Shown in pieces: positions 17,841 to 30,880 of a DNA stretch of 64,000 nt. Position 1 is the first letter of the stretch. Every line of letters starts with the position of its first letter. Position numbers and translations under genes: made by a program. The stretch lies in assembly GCA_963989385.1 (NCBI GenBank), contig OZ022515.1:8464803-8528802 (forward strand), given 5' to 3'. A model generated the notes under the pieces. The model was given only the letters and a program-made list of their open reading frames with translations, ran no database searches and had not been told where the DNA came from. Source of the DNA: Ctena decussata (taxonomy: Eukaryota > Mollusca > Bivalvia > Lucinida > Lucinidae).

Positions 17841-20179
17841 TAATACAGTATAGTTGATAAAGTAGCAAAATGGAAAGTCCGAACACATAAACCAGATATC
17901 CGAAATATTTTGATGCAATGAAATGGGCCCCCAAAAGGAAGTGTGATCAGGTTCTCGTGAGAAATAAGCATCGCCTGCCTGTTATAAGACGCCAGCCATG
18001 TCTATGTATCTGATGAACAAGTCTTTGAAAATCCCGTTGCTGAAAGGCATACTATGTTTTGGCCATGGCCATCAGGTCGGAAAATGCCACACTGTAGAGA
18101 TTTCATATAACTTTTTAAGAGTCGACAAACTTTTGGCTCTGCGATAACTCTGTGTCAACAATTTAATAGAATTCTTTTGGATAAGACGCATCTGAACAAG
18201 TAGCCGTATCTGGACGTATCTGGATGTATCGGAGAGCGATCGATCAGTTGTCTTAGTCTTAAGTTCCATTCACGGATTTTAAGGAAGCCGGGTAGCATGG
18301 GGGTTACCCCGGAAAATCCAGATTAGTTATTTAAATAAGTTACAATGCAGAAAACCCTAAAATGGGCTAACAGTCAAAGACAAAGAGTTTACCTCCTGGT
18401 CGGTGTCTGTCTGCTCTTTAGGGCCACAGGAGCCTCATTCTCCCAATTGTCTACCATGCCAACGGTCCATCTTCCAAGGTTCCCCGGGAGTATTGACGTC
18501 CGATGTCTAAGAGGGTCATGGGATTAGGTCCCACCTGGCAGTCCGCGGCCTCCCGATGTCTCCCCTCCCGACCTTTAAGAGGCACTTCACGGAGGATTAA
18601 TTAGCAGCTGGGGGCATGACGGTCCCTGAGTCCTTAGCTAGCACATGGGTCGTCGATGTGCTAGCGGATCAGAGGGTAACTGAGCGCACTGTGTTGTGGC
18701 AGGGGTAGTATACATTCCAGGTTAGTTACTCTCTCGTTAGTTAGTTACGGTTCGTCGGATGGTAAGTTGAACCGTCGCAGACTGAAGGCAACATACTGGC
18801 TAGGTGGTATCGGTAGTCCCAAGTAGGAGAGTAGTTACCGGCAGATGGCAAAGCCATGAGCCGTTCGCCCAGTCATCATGACGCGGTCCCCTCCCTGCCG
18901 CTTGTCTTTATATTCTCAAAGCGATGCTCTAATTATAAATCGATTTCATAGACAGCCGACTAACTAAGTTTGCATATGAGATTAAGACAAAGGTTTTTTT
19001 AGAAAACTTCCGATTCCTCATATGTTTTACAATATATTACATAATTTTTAATTACGACAGATAACAGAAAGAATCATTGCTTTGCGCACGTCATATTCTT
19101 CGAAGATGGACTGCCTTATTTTCTCATCACTATCTTCGAGAGGATAAACATTAATACGCCTATTTGTTTACTCATCTGTATTCCTTCGCGAAATAGCAAG
19201 CAAAAAAAACATATAAATGAAAGCAAAACGAACCAACTGATATTTAGTGTTTGTAATTATATTATTACTTGAGTCTAATATAAACATTACATGTGATATT
19301 ATACTGTTCTCTGTGACAAAAACATTTTCTAACGCATACCCACGCTGTCGGGTCATTGAATAGTAGCCATGACGCGTCATGACCTACATTTGATACGACT
19401 TTGAATGGACCAATCAAGCAAACACATGGCCTGGTGACGTAATGCTAAACAATGTAGTACCGGCTTACCCAGCAGTCCCGTATGCGATAGGTCAGTATTT
19501 TAATGCTACCTATCAGCGATAATGCAGAAAGAATAAACGAATTCAAATAATGCATTTCTTTATTCCTTTTCATTTATTCAAGGGAAGTTATAATATTCAT
19601 GGTGTTCTTCCAAGAAGTAGCTTTAACAAAATACTTTTTTGGTATATGATGTCGGGCACGCGACGACGAAATGGCGTCGTACTGACAATGCGACGTCATG
19701 ACGGGGGTAATACCAATTTGGCTACCTGTGCTTTCGACCGAGTCAATTACCATACTTGCAAAAGTGACCGTCGGCCGAGACAGTCGACAGCATAATCAGC
19801 TCGGTCGACAGCCACTAACAAAAGTACTTTCATATCTTTTTTCTGCCTTTTTTACAGAGGGTGACTCATTGAGACTTCCTTTCTGTTTCCGTAACTGTTG
19901 CAGCCCTTCCATGCCCTCCGTAGTGGAGTTTGTTCCTAGGCGAACAAATTCTTTCCATATGAGGGGATCGGCTTTGGGAGGGGAAGCAGTTGTCTGAATG
20001 ACAAAGATTGTCCCCTTACTCCTCAAACTGTAGTCGTAGTGCATAAGAGTGCATTACCGTCTTTTTGTTTCTGATATGATCTGTCATTTTGATTTTTTGC
20101 CTTGATTATATTTAGTTACTCTATACCTATTATCTTCTGTAGATGCTCCTAAAAGCATATTAGGAAATGTCTGTGTGAC

Positions 20180-20400
20180 GTTATCAACACTCTGAAAAGG
20201 GGTTTGATGACGGGCTTTTACATCCCTTTCCACAGTATGTTAGTCACACTGAGCCGATGGAAGGAGGGCAATGCAAGACTGTGTACAAGACAACGCCATT
20301 TATGATAATAAAAAAATTCACCTGCAGCGGGATTCAAACCTGGACAGCTGGCTTAGCACCTCAGAGCCTAACCTATTGAGTTACAACGTCGTGAAACTAT
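20180..20400 (-). repeat. Degenerate tRNA-derived SINE (family B)
   Basis: GGGATTCAAACCTGG at about 20330 is a decayed B box on the minus strand, and AACCTATTGAGTTAC at about 20369 a decayed A box. The body (ACATCCCTTTCCACAGTAT through GACTGTGTACAAGACAACGCC) matches the better copies at 37,800 and 60,600. Confidence 0.55.
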
Positions 20401-20799
20401 GAGTCATGGCTAGAGCAACCAATTCTGATTCAGCTGGCTTAGTAGGCCAGTGCCTAACCTAGTGAGCTCCCACGACGTGACACTATGGACCACGGAAAGA
20501 GCAAACAACTCTGATTAGCCATGATGCATCTGTGTGACCCCAAATTGTCGTACTTGTCAAGCTCTTTAAACTGTCGATGTTAAAGGCCACATTGCTGTAT
20601 AAGCAGGAAATGTTTCATCGTGAGGTCTCATCATAGTTTTGTCATTGTAAATGACTGCGAAAAGTCAACTTGAAACAAATACAACGTCATTGGGCTTCAC
20701 ATGAAAAAGGTTTGAAAAATTAATGGGGTCGTTTTAATAACCTTCTTTCGATATCACAAACTTTAACAAAATAGTACAAATACAATGTACAAGCGTTCT

Positions 20800-22155
20800 G
20801 TGTCCCGTGTACTGTTTCTATTCCATCGCTCAATGGGTAACCAGAAAAGGAAAATTGTATTTTGTGGAGAGATTTGTCGTTTTTCAAAAACATGTTCCCC
20901 CTACCTTTTGTCAGCGATAAGACAGACTCAATACATTGTATATGCATGTCAACCCTCATTGTATCACCAAAGGTGAAAAGTTGAAGCGGCTTTCATACTG
21001 ATTTATGTTTAGACGATTTTGCAACGCGTGGGCCTGTGGAGATTTAAAGGGGGAAGACTTACTAGTCTGAATTCTTGTTGCTCCCGCTTGCATTAGATCG
21101 TGCGTGTTCAATCGTGTATGCTATCACAAGGCGGCGTGGAATAATAATTTAGCTCCATTGTCTGAACGTTGAGTCAACACCATGTAGCGTTGTAGAAACG
21201 TTATTTCAAACGGCAGCGTGCCTACTGGAAGTGTCTTTCAGTAACCCGACTGGGGAAGCAAATAGTAAATACTGGTATCGAAAACAGGAAAGGACACCAC
21301 AGTCCCCGTTGCTGCATGCACGTTGCAAAGACCAGTAATTCCAACAGTATGCTGTGTTCGTTACATAAATAAATTAACAGGGACCTACTATGGTTATAGC
21401 GTGAACAATCTTTTCTGTGGCGTTAAACGGGGACACGGGGGCGATGGGTGTGGTAGGTGGCTATTTTTTGGAGGGGATGGTGCCACGGTGATAATTTTAC
21501 ATATGTCACCTATTCTGCATGTCATGCTATTCTGAAAGCATGACAAGCCAATTCTTGTTTAAAATTCACAATCATGAAACTCTGAAACATAGGGCTTAAA
21601 GATCGCATTGCTATAGCGTGGTACACATTCATGCAATATTTTATCTGTCGCTGCAAGATTCTCACTGCCAACTTTAAACAAATAAAACATTATTGAGTTT
21701 TACCTACATGTTAAACAGTTTTAAATTGATTTTGGTCATACTTTCGATAGTAAGTATTTAGTAAACCTGACTTAAATGGTAAGAAATCAATGTACAGTCA
21801 TGTGACCCATTAAATGTCCCGCTTATTGCATCGCTCGACGGGAAACCGGAAAATGATTGGTTAGTTTGTTGGTTTGAGTTTAACGGCCCTAAGACTTTGA
21901 GACTGTAGTTCAGTCGAGCCGTCTCTCAGAGAGAAGGAGAAAGAAAAGAGACATAATAGACAAGAGAATAAAATAATGAAACAAAATCCACCCGCACATA
22001 ATGCAAGCACAGCAGGTCGTTGCTCTACTTTTTTCCAAATAGGTAGAACGGCCCGGCACCAGAAGTCACACAGCATCATCGTCCGACCACACCATCCCCA
22101 CTAGATATTGAAACTGTATTTTATGGAACAATTTATCATTTTCCAAAAACATGTT
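20800..22155. repeat. Pair of related repeats, the second split by an insertion
   Basis: 20,815-20,896 and 21,820-22,153 share a string that begins ATCGCTC, a GGGTAACC- or GGGAAACC-type core and an end TTTTC(A/C)AAAAACATGTT. In the second copy, about 250 bases (21,855-22,105) starting with TTGGTTTGAGTTTAACGGCC and rich in AGAG are inserted. The insert has the build of a SINE tail and body. Confidence 0.45.
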
Positions 22156-22899
22156 AATGACTTTTAGTATTTTCCTTTTTTTTGTATTTTTAACATTAAA
22201 GTTATTTGCCACAGTTTTGTCTGGAAGTTTTCAAGTAAGAATCTTTAAACTTAGTAAAGAAATGGAAAGGGAGTTGCAGTATCGAATTATTGATTATTTG
22301 ACCCATTGCTGGCAACTCTATCTATTTATCCTTCTTTATTTCCATAATTTAATTAATAAAATTTTGTCTTAAACGTTTCTTAAGAATTCTTAAAGATATT
22401 GTCTTCAGACATCGTATTGTGGATTTGAACTTGGCTCCGGGCTTCTAGCCACTGCTCAGTTTATCAAGTTGTCAATTTTCTTTCATACGTTTCAATGAAT
22501 TGTAGAGATTTCTCGGTGAAATCAAAACTGATAATCTCACTTGTGAAATTATCACTTTAGATTTCACTGTTCCAAAAATAGGATTTTTGTGAAATAGTCT
22601 CATTTATTTGTTGATTAAGTTATTAATCCTTATCCAGCCTGCCATAAATAACGTTACGCATGTTTGCACGTCATTACGGCGTTAATGACGTCACTTAAAG
22701 TGCCAAAGTAACATTGGTAGTGCACGCGACGTCAGACCGCCTAAGCCTCCTGTAGGCAATCTTTCATAGCAAATTTCTTGAGATCTGATTATCAAAATGA
22801 AATTTTAAGCTTTTTTCAAGTTGCAAATTATGTTTGCAACCAATATCATGCCCATAAACGCGCTGAAAACATCAAAGTACCTGGTATGATAAAGGCCGT

Positions 22900-23310
22900 T
22901 TTTGGCCCCCATTCAAATTCTCTTAAAATTACATGGTTTCTATTGCTTATCATTTGTATGTATGGGAACAAACAGAAATAATATGGTTCGTTTTTGTGAA
23001 TTCTCTGAATAACACGATTTCTGACATGCCTGTGTTGTTTCAAAAATATTCAGGAAAATTGCAAGAAAAACTTAGTTTAACAGCTTTTCCTTTAAAGAAA
23101 TATGACAGTCAAAATTGTTTTTGAAAGCTCTTGATAATAGGCTTTTGATAAAATGCATATACTTTGGATAGCACTGCTAACCACCTATACACTGCACGAG
23201 ACCTGTCCAGGTACCCCACCCACTCACTTTAGCAAGTCCAGAGACGCTAACCAAAAGGTTTCAACGGATCAAAATAAAATGTGTACCGAATTATTCCTTG
23301 TGTTCTAACT
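22900..23310 (+). repeat. Dispersed repeat, copy 2 (with 17,450-17,840)
   Basis: See the first copy. It ends with TCAAAATAAAATGTGTACC near 23,285. Confidence 0.65.
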
Positions 23311-23429
23311 AAGAAAATAAATACCGACAACATATGTTAATTTTGTCTGTGAGCGGAGATGTTGGCGTTTTATGTTGAGAACGCTGGAAAAATGTTCCAA
23401 ATGCTGCCAGTTTGGTAACAAAAAAAACA

Positions 23430-26142
23430 AGTAGCCCAAAGGGCAACAATTGCTCACCTGAGAGACATTGTAAACCTATAGGGGTATTTAAGATGCTTAA
23501 GGGCAGCTAACTCCACAGTCAGTGGTCCAATCAGGCTGAAAATTAAACTCATCCAAAACATTATGTATGCCCTCATTTAATATATGCAAGTTTAAAAAGT
23601 ATCCGATCAAGAGCACAATAGACAGAGCTGTCAAGGGCAGCTAACTTCATAGTGGTTGGCCTGATCTGGCCAAAATTTGAACTTGTTTAAGATATTATGC
23701 ATTTCCTCATTACCTGCAAGTTTGAAAAGGATCGGGTCAGTAGAAACCAAGAAAAAGTGGCAACACTGATTTTTTGGATGCTCAGGGCAGGTACTCCATA
23801 GTCAGTGGTGGGATCTAGCCGAAATGCTAACTTATCCAAGCTTTTATGCATATCCTTATTACCTGCAAGTATGAAGAGGATCCGATGAAAAATGAAAATG
23901 TGATGACCTTGTTTTCTCCATTATAAGACTATGGGATTTTTTTCAAACGCTAAAGGGCAGCTAACTCCGCAGTCTTTGCTCAAATCCATCCAAATTTCGA
24001 ACTCATCCAAGCTCTTATGTATGTCATCATTACCTGCAAGTATGATAAGGATCTAATCAAAAACCTTGATTGCAGAACCCTGAAAATCAAACTTGCTGGA
24101 GATATTGTCATGCTCTACATTTGTGTGAATTTATTTTAAAATCCATTGAGAAATGTAGGTGCTAGAGCGATGACAAAGTTTTTCTAAAAATAGCCACAGT
24201 GACCTTGACCTTGGGCACAGCATCCTGAAAGTCTAACTTGCTTGAGATATTGTCATACCCTACATTTGTGTCAAGTTATTTCAAAATCCATAGAGAAATG
24301 AAGGTGCTAGGGCAATGACAAAGTTTTTCTAAAAATAGCCACAGTGACCTTGACCTTGGGCGCAGCACCCTGAAAGTCGAACTTGCTCGAGATTTTGTCA
24401 TGCCCTACATTTAGGTGAATTTATTTTAAAATCCATTGAGAAATGTAGGTGCTAGAGTGCTGACAAAGTTTTTCTAAAAATAGCCACAGTGACCTTGACC
24501 TTGGGCGCAGCACCCTGGAAGTCAAACTTGTTTGAGATATTGTCATGCCCTACATTTGTGTGAAGTTGATTTAAAATCCGTTGAGAAATGTAGGGGCTGG
24601 AGCGATGACCAAGTTTTTCTAAAAATAGCCACAGTGACCTTGGCCTTGGGCGCAGCACCCTGAAAGTCAAACTCGCTCGAGATATTGTCATGCCCTACAT
24701 TTGTGGGAAGTTATTTTAAAATCTGCTGATAAATGTAGGTGCTAGAGCGCTGACAAAGGTTTTCTAAAAATAGCCACAGTGACCTTGACCTTGGGCGCAG
24801 CATCCTGAAAGTCGAACTTGCTCGAGATATTGTCATGCCCTACATTTGTGTGAAGTTATTTTAAAATCCATTGAGAAATGTAGGTGCTAGAGCGCTGACA
24901 AAGTTTTTCTAAAAATAGCCACAGTGACCTTGACCTTGGGCGCAGCACCCTGGAAGTCAAACTTGTTTGAGATATTGTCATGCCCTACATTTGTGTGAAG
25001 TTGATTTAAAATCCGTTGAGAAATGTAGGGGCTGGAGCGATGACCAAGTTTTTTAAAAATAGCCACAGTGACCTTGACCTTGGGCGCAGCACCCTGAAAG
25101 TCAAACTCGCTCGAGATATTGTCATGCCCTACATTTGTGTGAAGTTATTTTAAAATCTGCTGATAAATGTAGGTGCTAGAGCGCTGACAAAGGTTTTCTA
25201 AAAATAGCCACAGTGACCTTGACCTTGGGCGCAGCATCCTGAAAGTCGAACTTGCTCGAGATATTGTCATGCCCTACATTTGTGTGAAGTTATTTTAAAA
25301 TCTGCGGAGAAATGTAGGTGCTAGAGCGCTGACAATGTTTTTCTAAAAATAGCCACAGTGACCTTGACCTTGAGCGCAGCATCCTGAAAGTCGAACTTGC
25401 TCGAGATATTGTCATGCCCTACATTTGTGTGAAGTTATTTCAAAATCCGTTGAGAAATGTAGGCAATAGGGCGATGACAAAGTTTTTCTCAAAATATGTG
25501 ATGACGTTGTTTTCTCCATTATACCACTATGGGATTTTTTTCAAACGTTCAAGGGCAGCTAACTCCGTAGTCTGTGCTCGAATCCTGCCAAATTTCGAAC
25601 TCATCCAAGCTCTTATGTATGTCATCATTACCTGCAAGTATGATAAGGACCTAAGCAAAAACAGTTGAGAAAACGTGATGATGCCATTTTCCCCATTATA
25701 ACCCTATGGGATTTTTTTCAAACGCTCAAGGGCAGCTAACTCCGTAGTCTGTGCTCAAATCCGGCCAAATTTCGAACTCATCCAAGCTCTTGTGTATGTC
25801 ATCATTACCTGCAAGTATGATAAGGATCTAATCAAAAACAGTCGAGAAAACGTGATGACGCCATTTTCCCCATTATAACCCTATGGGGGCTATCTGTTGC
25901 CATGGAAACCAGAGTTCTGTGCTGATCGGCACCAAAACCTAATGCAGCCTTTCCCCCACCCAAATGATGCTTCAGATAAAATTTGATTGCGATCGGCCCA
26001 CTGGTCTCTGAGATATTCATGTTTGAAAGTGTTGACGCACGCACGCACGCACCCACGCACCCACCCACCCACGCACGGACGGACGACGGCTCGACTCCCA
26101 TCCTATAAGCTCACCTCTGAGCCTTCGCTCAGGTGAGCTAAA
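23430..26142. repeat. Long bivalve-type repeat bounded by GCTCACCTGAG strings
   Basis: It begins near AAAGGGCAACAATTGCTCACC and ends at TTCGCTCAGGTGAGCTAAAA. Between these are diverged units with CAAGGGCAGCTAACTCC, TCATTACCTGCAAGTATGA and CATCCAAGCTCTTATGTATG, and the 145-bp array. A (CACG)n/(CACC)n run lies near the right end (26,035-26,080). No transposase is seen. Confidence 0.7.
24130..25490. repeat. 145-bp tandem array (about nine copies) with a three-unit higher-order repeat
   Basis: GACCTTGACC or its GACCTTGGCC variant recurs at 24201, 24346, 24491, 24636, 24781 and 24926, exactly 145 bases apart, then at 25,070 and on. Units 24491-24925 and 24926-25360 match in blocks of three (435 bp): the variants TGTTTGAG, CTCGCTCGAG and CTTGCTCGAG come in the same order in both. 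Confidence 0.9.
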
Positions 26143-26599
26143 AATGAACATAGAGCCCGGTGTCCAGCACATTTAATATTTTCATGACATCTTAATATAT
26201 CTAAACTTTGTCTGCATACAAAATATAAAATATGCTGGAGGCCGGGCTCATATATTTTGAAAGCTGCAAAGGCTACAAAATTCGTCATTTTCATCAAAAT
26301 CCGCTCGGGGTATGGGAATGTTCAAGATAAAAACATAAATATTTTATGCAAGAACTAATTAATTTTGTGTTTGCTGTTACATTCTAGGTTCTTAGCAATC
26401 ACTTAAGACTGGTTGAAATTAAAGATGCAAATACAAAATGAGTTGTATCGGAAACTCAGGTCATGACTTATTATCTATTTATCATGTGTCAATGTGTCAT
26501 TCTGGGTATAGTTCAGAATGAGATTTGGATAAGTTGTCAAATTAAAACTGAAAACTTGTTTAAAATGATTTCTGATCAACATCAATTTGGGCTATTTGA

Positions 26600-26640
26600 T
26601 TCAAATCTTTGCTGGGGGGGGGGGGGGGATCTAGGAGGTT
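26600..26640 (+). repeat. Poly-G run
   Basis: About 16 G in a row lie in an AT-rich setting, so a G-quadruplex is possible. No other meaning is seen. Confidence 0.7.
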
Positions 26641-26831
26641 TTTTATGTTTACATTTCTACATTTACTTGAAAGTTATTTCTGACTTACAACTGACAGGTA
26701 TTCGAATATAAGCAGTGTTACGTGTTTAGTTGCATTACATAGATCGCTTTAGAAGAATGGGTACGCTTTCACTCCGCCATTTTCGATTTGCCCTCTTCCT
26801 TTTGGGAGCAAATTCTTTTCTTAAAGTATAG

Positions 26832-27183
26832 ACGCTCGTTGTTAAGAAATCAGTAGTGCAAGATATTTGCTTCCTCTAACACCCTGTGGTTAAAATTGAT
26901 ATGAACTCTTACTTTACAGACAAATTGGGGGGCTTTAGAAATCAGTGATTTGTTATTTTCGCTGTGTCTAACACTCTGTAGTTATTATTAATATTAACTC
27001 TTCTTTCACAGAGAAATTGGGAGTCAGCTTCTTTTGCTGATTCTAACACTGTATGGTTAATATTGATAGAACTTTAAAGAGAAATTTGGAGTCTTAAGAA
27101 ATCAGTGGTTAGTGCACTGATTGGTTCTTTTCGCTGTCTCTCACACTCCGTGGTTAATATTGGTATCACCTTACACTTTACAG
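26832..27183 (+). repeat. Ladder of four decayed copies of the next chitin synthase exon
   Basis: Strings like (C/A)TTTACAG-AGAAATT(T)GG, AAGAAATCAGT and TTTTCGCTGT(C/G)TCT, a (T/A)CAC(T/A)CT(G/C) block and TGGTTAATATTGATAT recur at about 26,846-26,915, 26,920-27,010, 27,012-27,075 and 27,080-27,183, just before the same string in the real exon (27,184). Each copy contains the splice-acceptor part and about 70 bases of exon, then runs straight into the next. Indels and stops make them unusable as coding exons. Confidence 0.8.
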
Positions 27184-27312
27184 AGAATTTGGTTGTCTTA
27201 AGAAATCAGTGGCTGATGATTTTCGCTGTCTCTAACAGTCTATGGTTAATATTGATATCAACTCTGGCAAACCAAGGGCAGTTGTTGAATGTGTTCGGAA
27301 GCAATTTTGTAG
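27184..27312 (+). CDS. CHS: Chitin synthase exon, penultimate membrane helix
   Basis: The acceptor CACTTTACAG ends at 27183 and the donor GTAAGA begins at 27313. The exon is 129 bases, phase 1 at both ends. It encodes NLVVLRNQWLMIFAVSNSLW, LILISTLANQGQLLNVFG and SNFVG. The LRN, then a hydrophobic segment with N-SLW, then a loop before the next helix, follow the C-terminal membrane region of animal chitin synthases. It joins in frame with the exons at 15,649 and 40,015. Confidence 0.8.
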
Positions 27313-27524
27313 GTAAGAATGGGATTTTTTAAGTTTTTGTTTCTTTATTGTTAGCCTGAATGATAAGCAGTCAGCCCTCAGTTATTTACACATAGGCTAA
27401 TGTGAGGACAAAGCTTCGAATACAAAGTAATGCATAGGAAAATATGGCAAGCAAAATGCAAAGCAAGATTTTAAAACCTACGCTTGCGCTAACATCTTGT
27501 ATTCTTTAATCTAATTTTAACTTT

Positions 27525-30500
27525 TTAGCTCACATGTCAAGGTAAGCTTATCGTAGTATAGCCTGGGTCCGTAGTCCGTCGTCTGTCGTCCACACTTTTA
27601 AACATGAATATCTTCGAAACTATCTGACCAATCTTGATCAAATTTTATGTGTAGCATTGTTGGGCTAGGGGATTGACAGTATAAGGTTTATGGACAGATC
27701 AGATTGGAACTCTGGTTGCCATGGCAACATAAACTCCCATAGACTTATAATGGGGAAACATAAAAAAATCTTCTTCTCTGAAACCACGAGCTTATATATT
27801 TAGTATGTAGCTTATATATTTAGTATGTAGCAATGTTTAGTGGTTCCCTACGTAAATCCTGCCAACCATACCCTGGGGTCCAAACTGGCCCCACCCCAGG
27901 GTGTCATTTCCTTTATATAGAGCTATATAGCTAAAGAACCTTTAAAAATCTTCTTCTCTGAAACCATGAGGCCCAGAGCTTACATATTTAGTATTTAGCA
28001 ATGTTTTGTGGTCCAAATTGTCCATGCCCCAGGGGTCATACCTCCCATAAACTTATAATGGGAGAAAAAATTGAAAGTCTGCCTCTCTGAAAATACGAGG
28101 GCCAGAGCTTATATATTTAGAATGTAGCAAGGTTTATTGTTCTCCTTTACAAATCCTGCCAATTTACTAATGACCCTATTAAATGTCTGGGAGTTTACGT
28201 TGGCCATAATCAAGCGGAAAACTACATATTAAACTGGACATCAAAAGTGAAGAAAATTAAAGATCTGTTAAACTCGTGGAAGTGTAGAAATCTCACAATT
28301 TTTGGGAAATGTTTGGTAATCAAATCTTTAGCAATTTCGAAGCTAAATCTATTATTCAGTATTTTGACAGTTCCAGCTGAAATATTGAAAGAGCTTCAGA
28401 CGCTGTTTTATGAATTCATTTGGGGGAAAAAAGATAAAATTAAACGCATAACTTTGATCGGAAAACCACAAAATGGTGGAATAAGTATGGTCGATCTTGA
28501 AAGTTACGTTATAGCAGCAAAGGCTGCATGGATACCCCGTTTAATTACCATGAAAGGCAACTGGATAGCAATTCCAGTATATACCTTTCAGAATCTGGGA
28601 ATACGCTTCATTGACATACTAAGATCGAATATTACAGATGCTAATAAGATTCCAAGCTCACTAAAGTTGTCGCCCTTTTATATTGAGTGTATAACGGCGT
28701 TCAATAAGTGTAAATGTTCCAATTTGAATAATGAAACTGAAGAATTACTATCTGAGTGCATCTGGCTTAACGATAAATTTAAATTTAGAAACAGTTATCT
28801 GTATGTTAAAAGTTGGATAGATAGTGGCTTTATATATTTGAAAGATTTTTTAGATTACGAAGGTAAATTACTGTCTACTACTCAAATAAAAGAAAAACTC
28901 AACGATAAAAGAAACTGGATCGCGGACACACATAAGATATTTACGGCTATTAGACCTTATTTGAAAATCATTAAATCGTCCCATGCAAAATATGTAAATA
29001 TTCCAAACAACGTAATCTTAAAGACTAGACACCGCGTCTTTGTAATTCACGATCAAAAATCTAAATTTTTCTACGATTTACTTATTGAAAAAAAGTTTCA
29101 AAGGCCATCAATAGAAAAGTTTTGGGAGCGAAAATTTGAGATTAAGTTACAAAAATGTGAATGGCGAGAAATATATTGTAATAAACTATACCGAATACCT
29201 GAGAGAAAAATCGCGCAGGTTAGTTATAAACTCTTATTTCGAATCTTACCGTGTAATTTCTGGCTTAAGAAATGTAAGCTAAAAGAGAGTGACCTATGTG
29301 ACGTATGTGGTCAGGTTGAAACGATTGAACATTTATTCTACGAATGCGAGAGAGTTAATACAATATGGTCTCTGATAGAAGCTCATTTTAGAGTGAAAAT
29401 TAAATTAAAGCACCTGGTGCTAGGCTATTACAGCCAAATAAACAATTTCACAATATTATTAAATAATCTAATAGCGATCGTACTTTTCACGATATATAAA
29501 CACTGGTGTATTAACAGAGAAAATGAAAATCATTTCTCAAACTGTCTACTTAAAAATGAAATTAAAGCCGAATTATTGTTAAGAAGTGAAATACAAAAGT
29601 ATTCACATTCCTCTAATAGTATGTTATTGGCTAATGTGGCATCGAATCTTTAAAGAATAAGAATCTTTGTATTATACATGTATATATTCGTAGATAGTTT
29701 TGATACTTCCCGATAGACACGTGGTCCCATGGCGACGTCGTACTGACGTCGATACGATGTAACGAGGTCGTCTCGACGTCATTGTGACGTCGATTCAACG
29801 CCATGTGCCCGCAAGGTAATTATATGTGGCAACAGTAATACCTAGTATTAATACAAAGAGCAAACTGATCGCAAATTATGCAGATCGATAGTTTGAAAAA
29901 AAATCTGTAGATATGTGTAGAGAGATACTTTTTCAATCATAGAACTAAGATGATCATAGAATGAGTACCTGCTGATAAAAAGTATATATTTATCATACCG
30001 GCTCCATAAGACTGACAGCCTGCAGACGTGGTCTAGACTACCCTGCATGATGTCGATCTCATGAGAGCCTATGTCAGCATTAATTGGTTGAACTCCAGTT
30101 GTACAGTGTATGTGTTTGTAGGTGTTTGTGTTTACTATAATTATGCTGTAAATAATATATATGTTAAATAAAAATGAAAAACCGAAAAAAAAAAACTAAC
30201 ATATTCTGTTTCAAAAAAAAAGAAAAAAAAATCCTGCCAATCATGCCCCTGGGGCCCGAACTGGTCCCACCCCAGGGGGGGTCATTTGTTAATATAGAGC
30301 TAAAGAAAATTCAAATATTTTCCCATCTTAAACCATGAAGTCCAGAGCTTACATATTTAGTATGTAGCACTTTTTAGTAGTCACCTACATAAATCCTGTC
30401 AGTCATGCCCCTAGGGTTAAAACTGGGTTCATCCCATGAGGGTTATTTGATTATATAGATGTGTAGCTAAAACACCTTCAATAATCTTCCTCTCAGAAAC

Positions 30501-30880
30501 GACGAGGACGAGAGCTAAGATATTTGGTATGTAGCAATGTTTACCACTCTCCACATAGCACCTGCCAACCATGCATTTGGGTTCCAATCGAGGCACATCC
30601 CGGGGGTCATTTATCAGTATAGAGCTATATTGCTAAAAACGAAAAAAATCTTCTTCAAAAGTCGTCATTTATTTTTCATGGAAATTTCATAATCCTTGTC
30701 AGTACCCAGGACAGGAAGTAAACCTCAGACCAGTTTGAAATTTGGCCATATTGTACGATTTGCATGAGAGTTGCTTGCCCTTGAGCACTTAAATAGCCCA
30801 TATTTGACATTGTCTTGGGCATAATGCATGCTAGAACTCAGGTAAACGATCGTTGCCCATTAGGTGACTTGTTTTAATCA
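27525..30880 (+). repeat. Molluscan repeat split by a LINE insertion
   Basis: The left part 27,525-28,163 and the right part 30,229-30,880 belong together. Both consist of degenerate units with CAGAGCTTA(T/C)ATATTTAGTATGT, TCCTGCCAA and CCTGGGG. The left end starts TTAGCTCACATGTCAAGG, and the right ends near TTGCCCATTAGGTGACTTG. No protein is coded by the repeat itself. Confidence 0.65.
28164..30228 (+). mobile_element. 5'-truncated L1/Tx1-like LINE with target-site duplication
   Basis: AAATCCTGCCAAT flanks the insert on both sides (28,151-28,163 and 30,229-30,241), a 13-bp target-site duplication. The insert starts inside ORF2, and the frame is open to a TAA ending at 29,653, about 496 codons. 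C-terminal landmarks are CLGVYVG, then WKCRNLTIFGKCLVIKSLAI, a FIWG segment, and a zinc-knuckle-like CDVCGQVETIEHLFYEC near 29,300. Reverse transcriptase and endonuclease parts are missing. The 3' tail is A-rich with a short repeated GACGTC cluster before it (29,735-29,800). The uninterrupted frame means the insertion is young. Confidence 0.88.

Larger units (their letters stand above)
15793..27183 (+). other. CHS: Chitin synthase intron filled with repeats
   Basis: About 11.4 kb separates phase-matched exons. Separate entries describe the repeats. The stretches 16,000-17,450, 18,000-20,180 and 21,000-21,780 show no gene and no repeat I can define, apart from an isolated TGCGCATGCGC palindrome at 16675-16685. 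The ORFs here are short and unlike known proteins. Confidence 0.5.
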
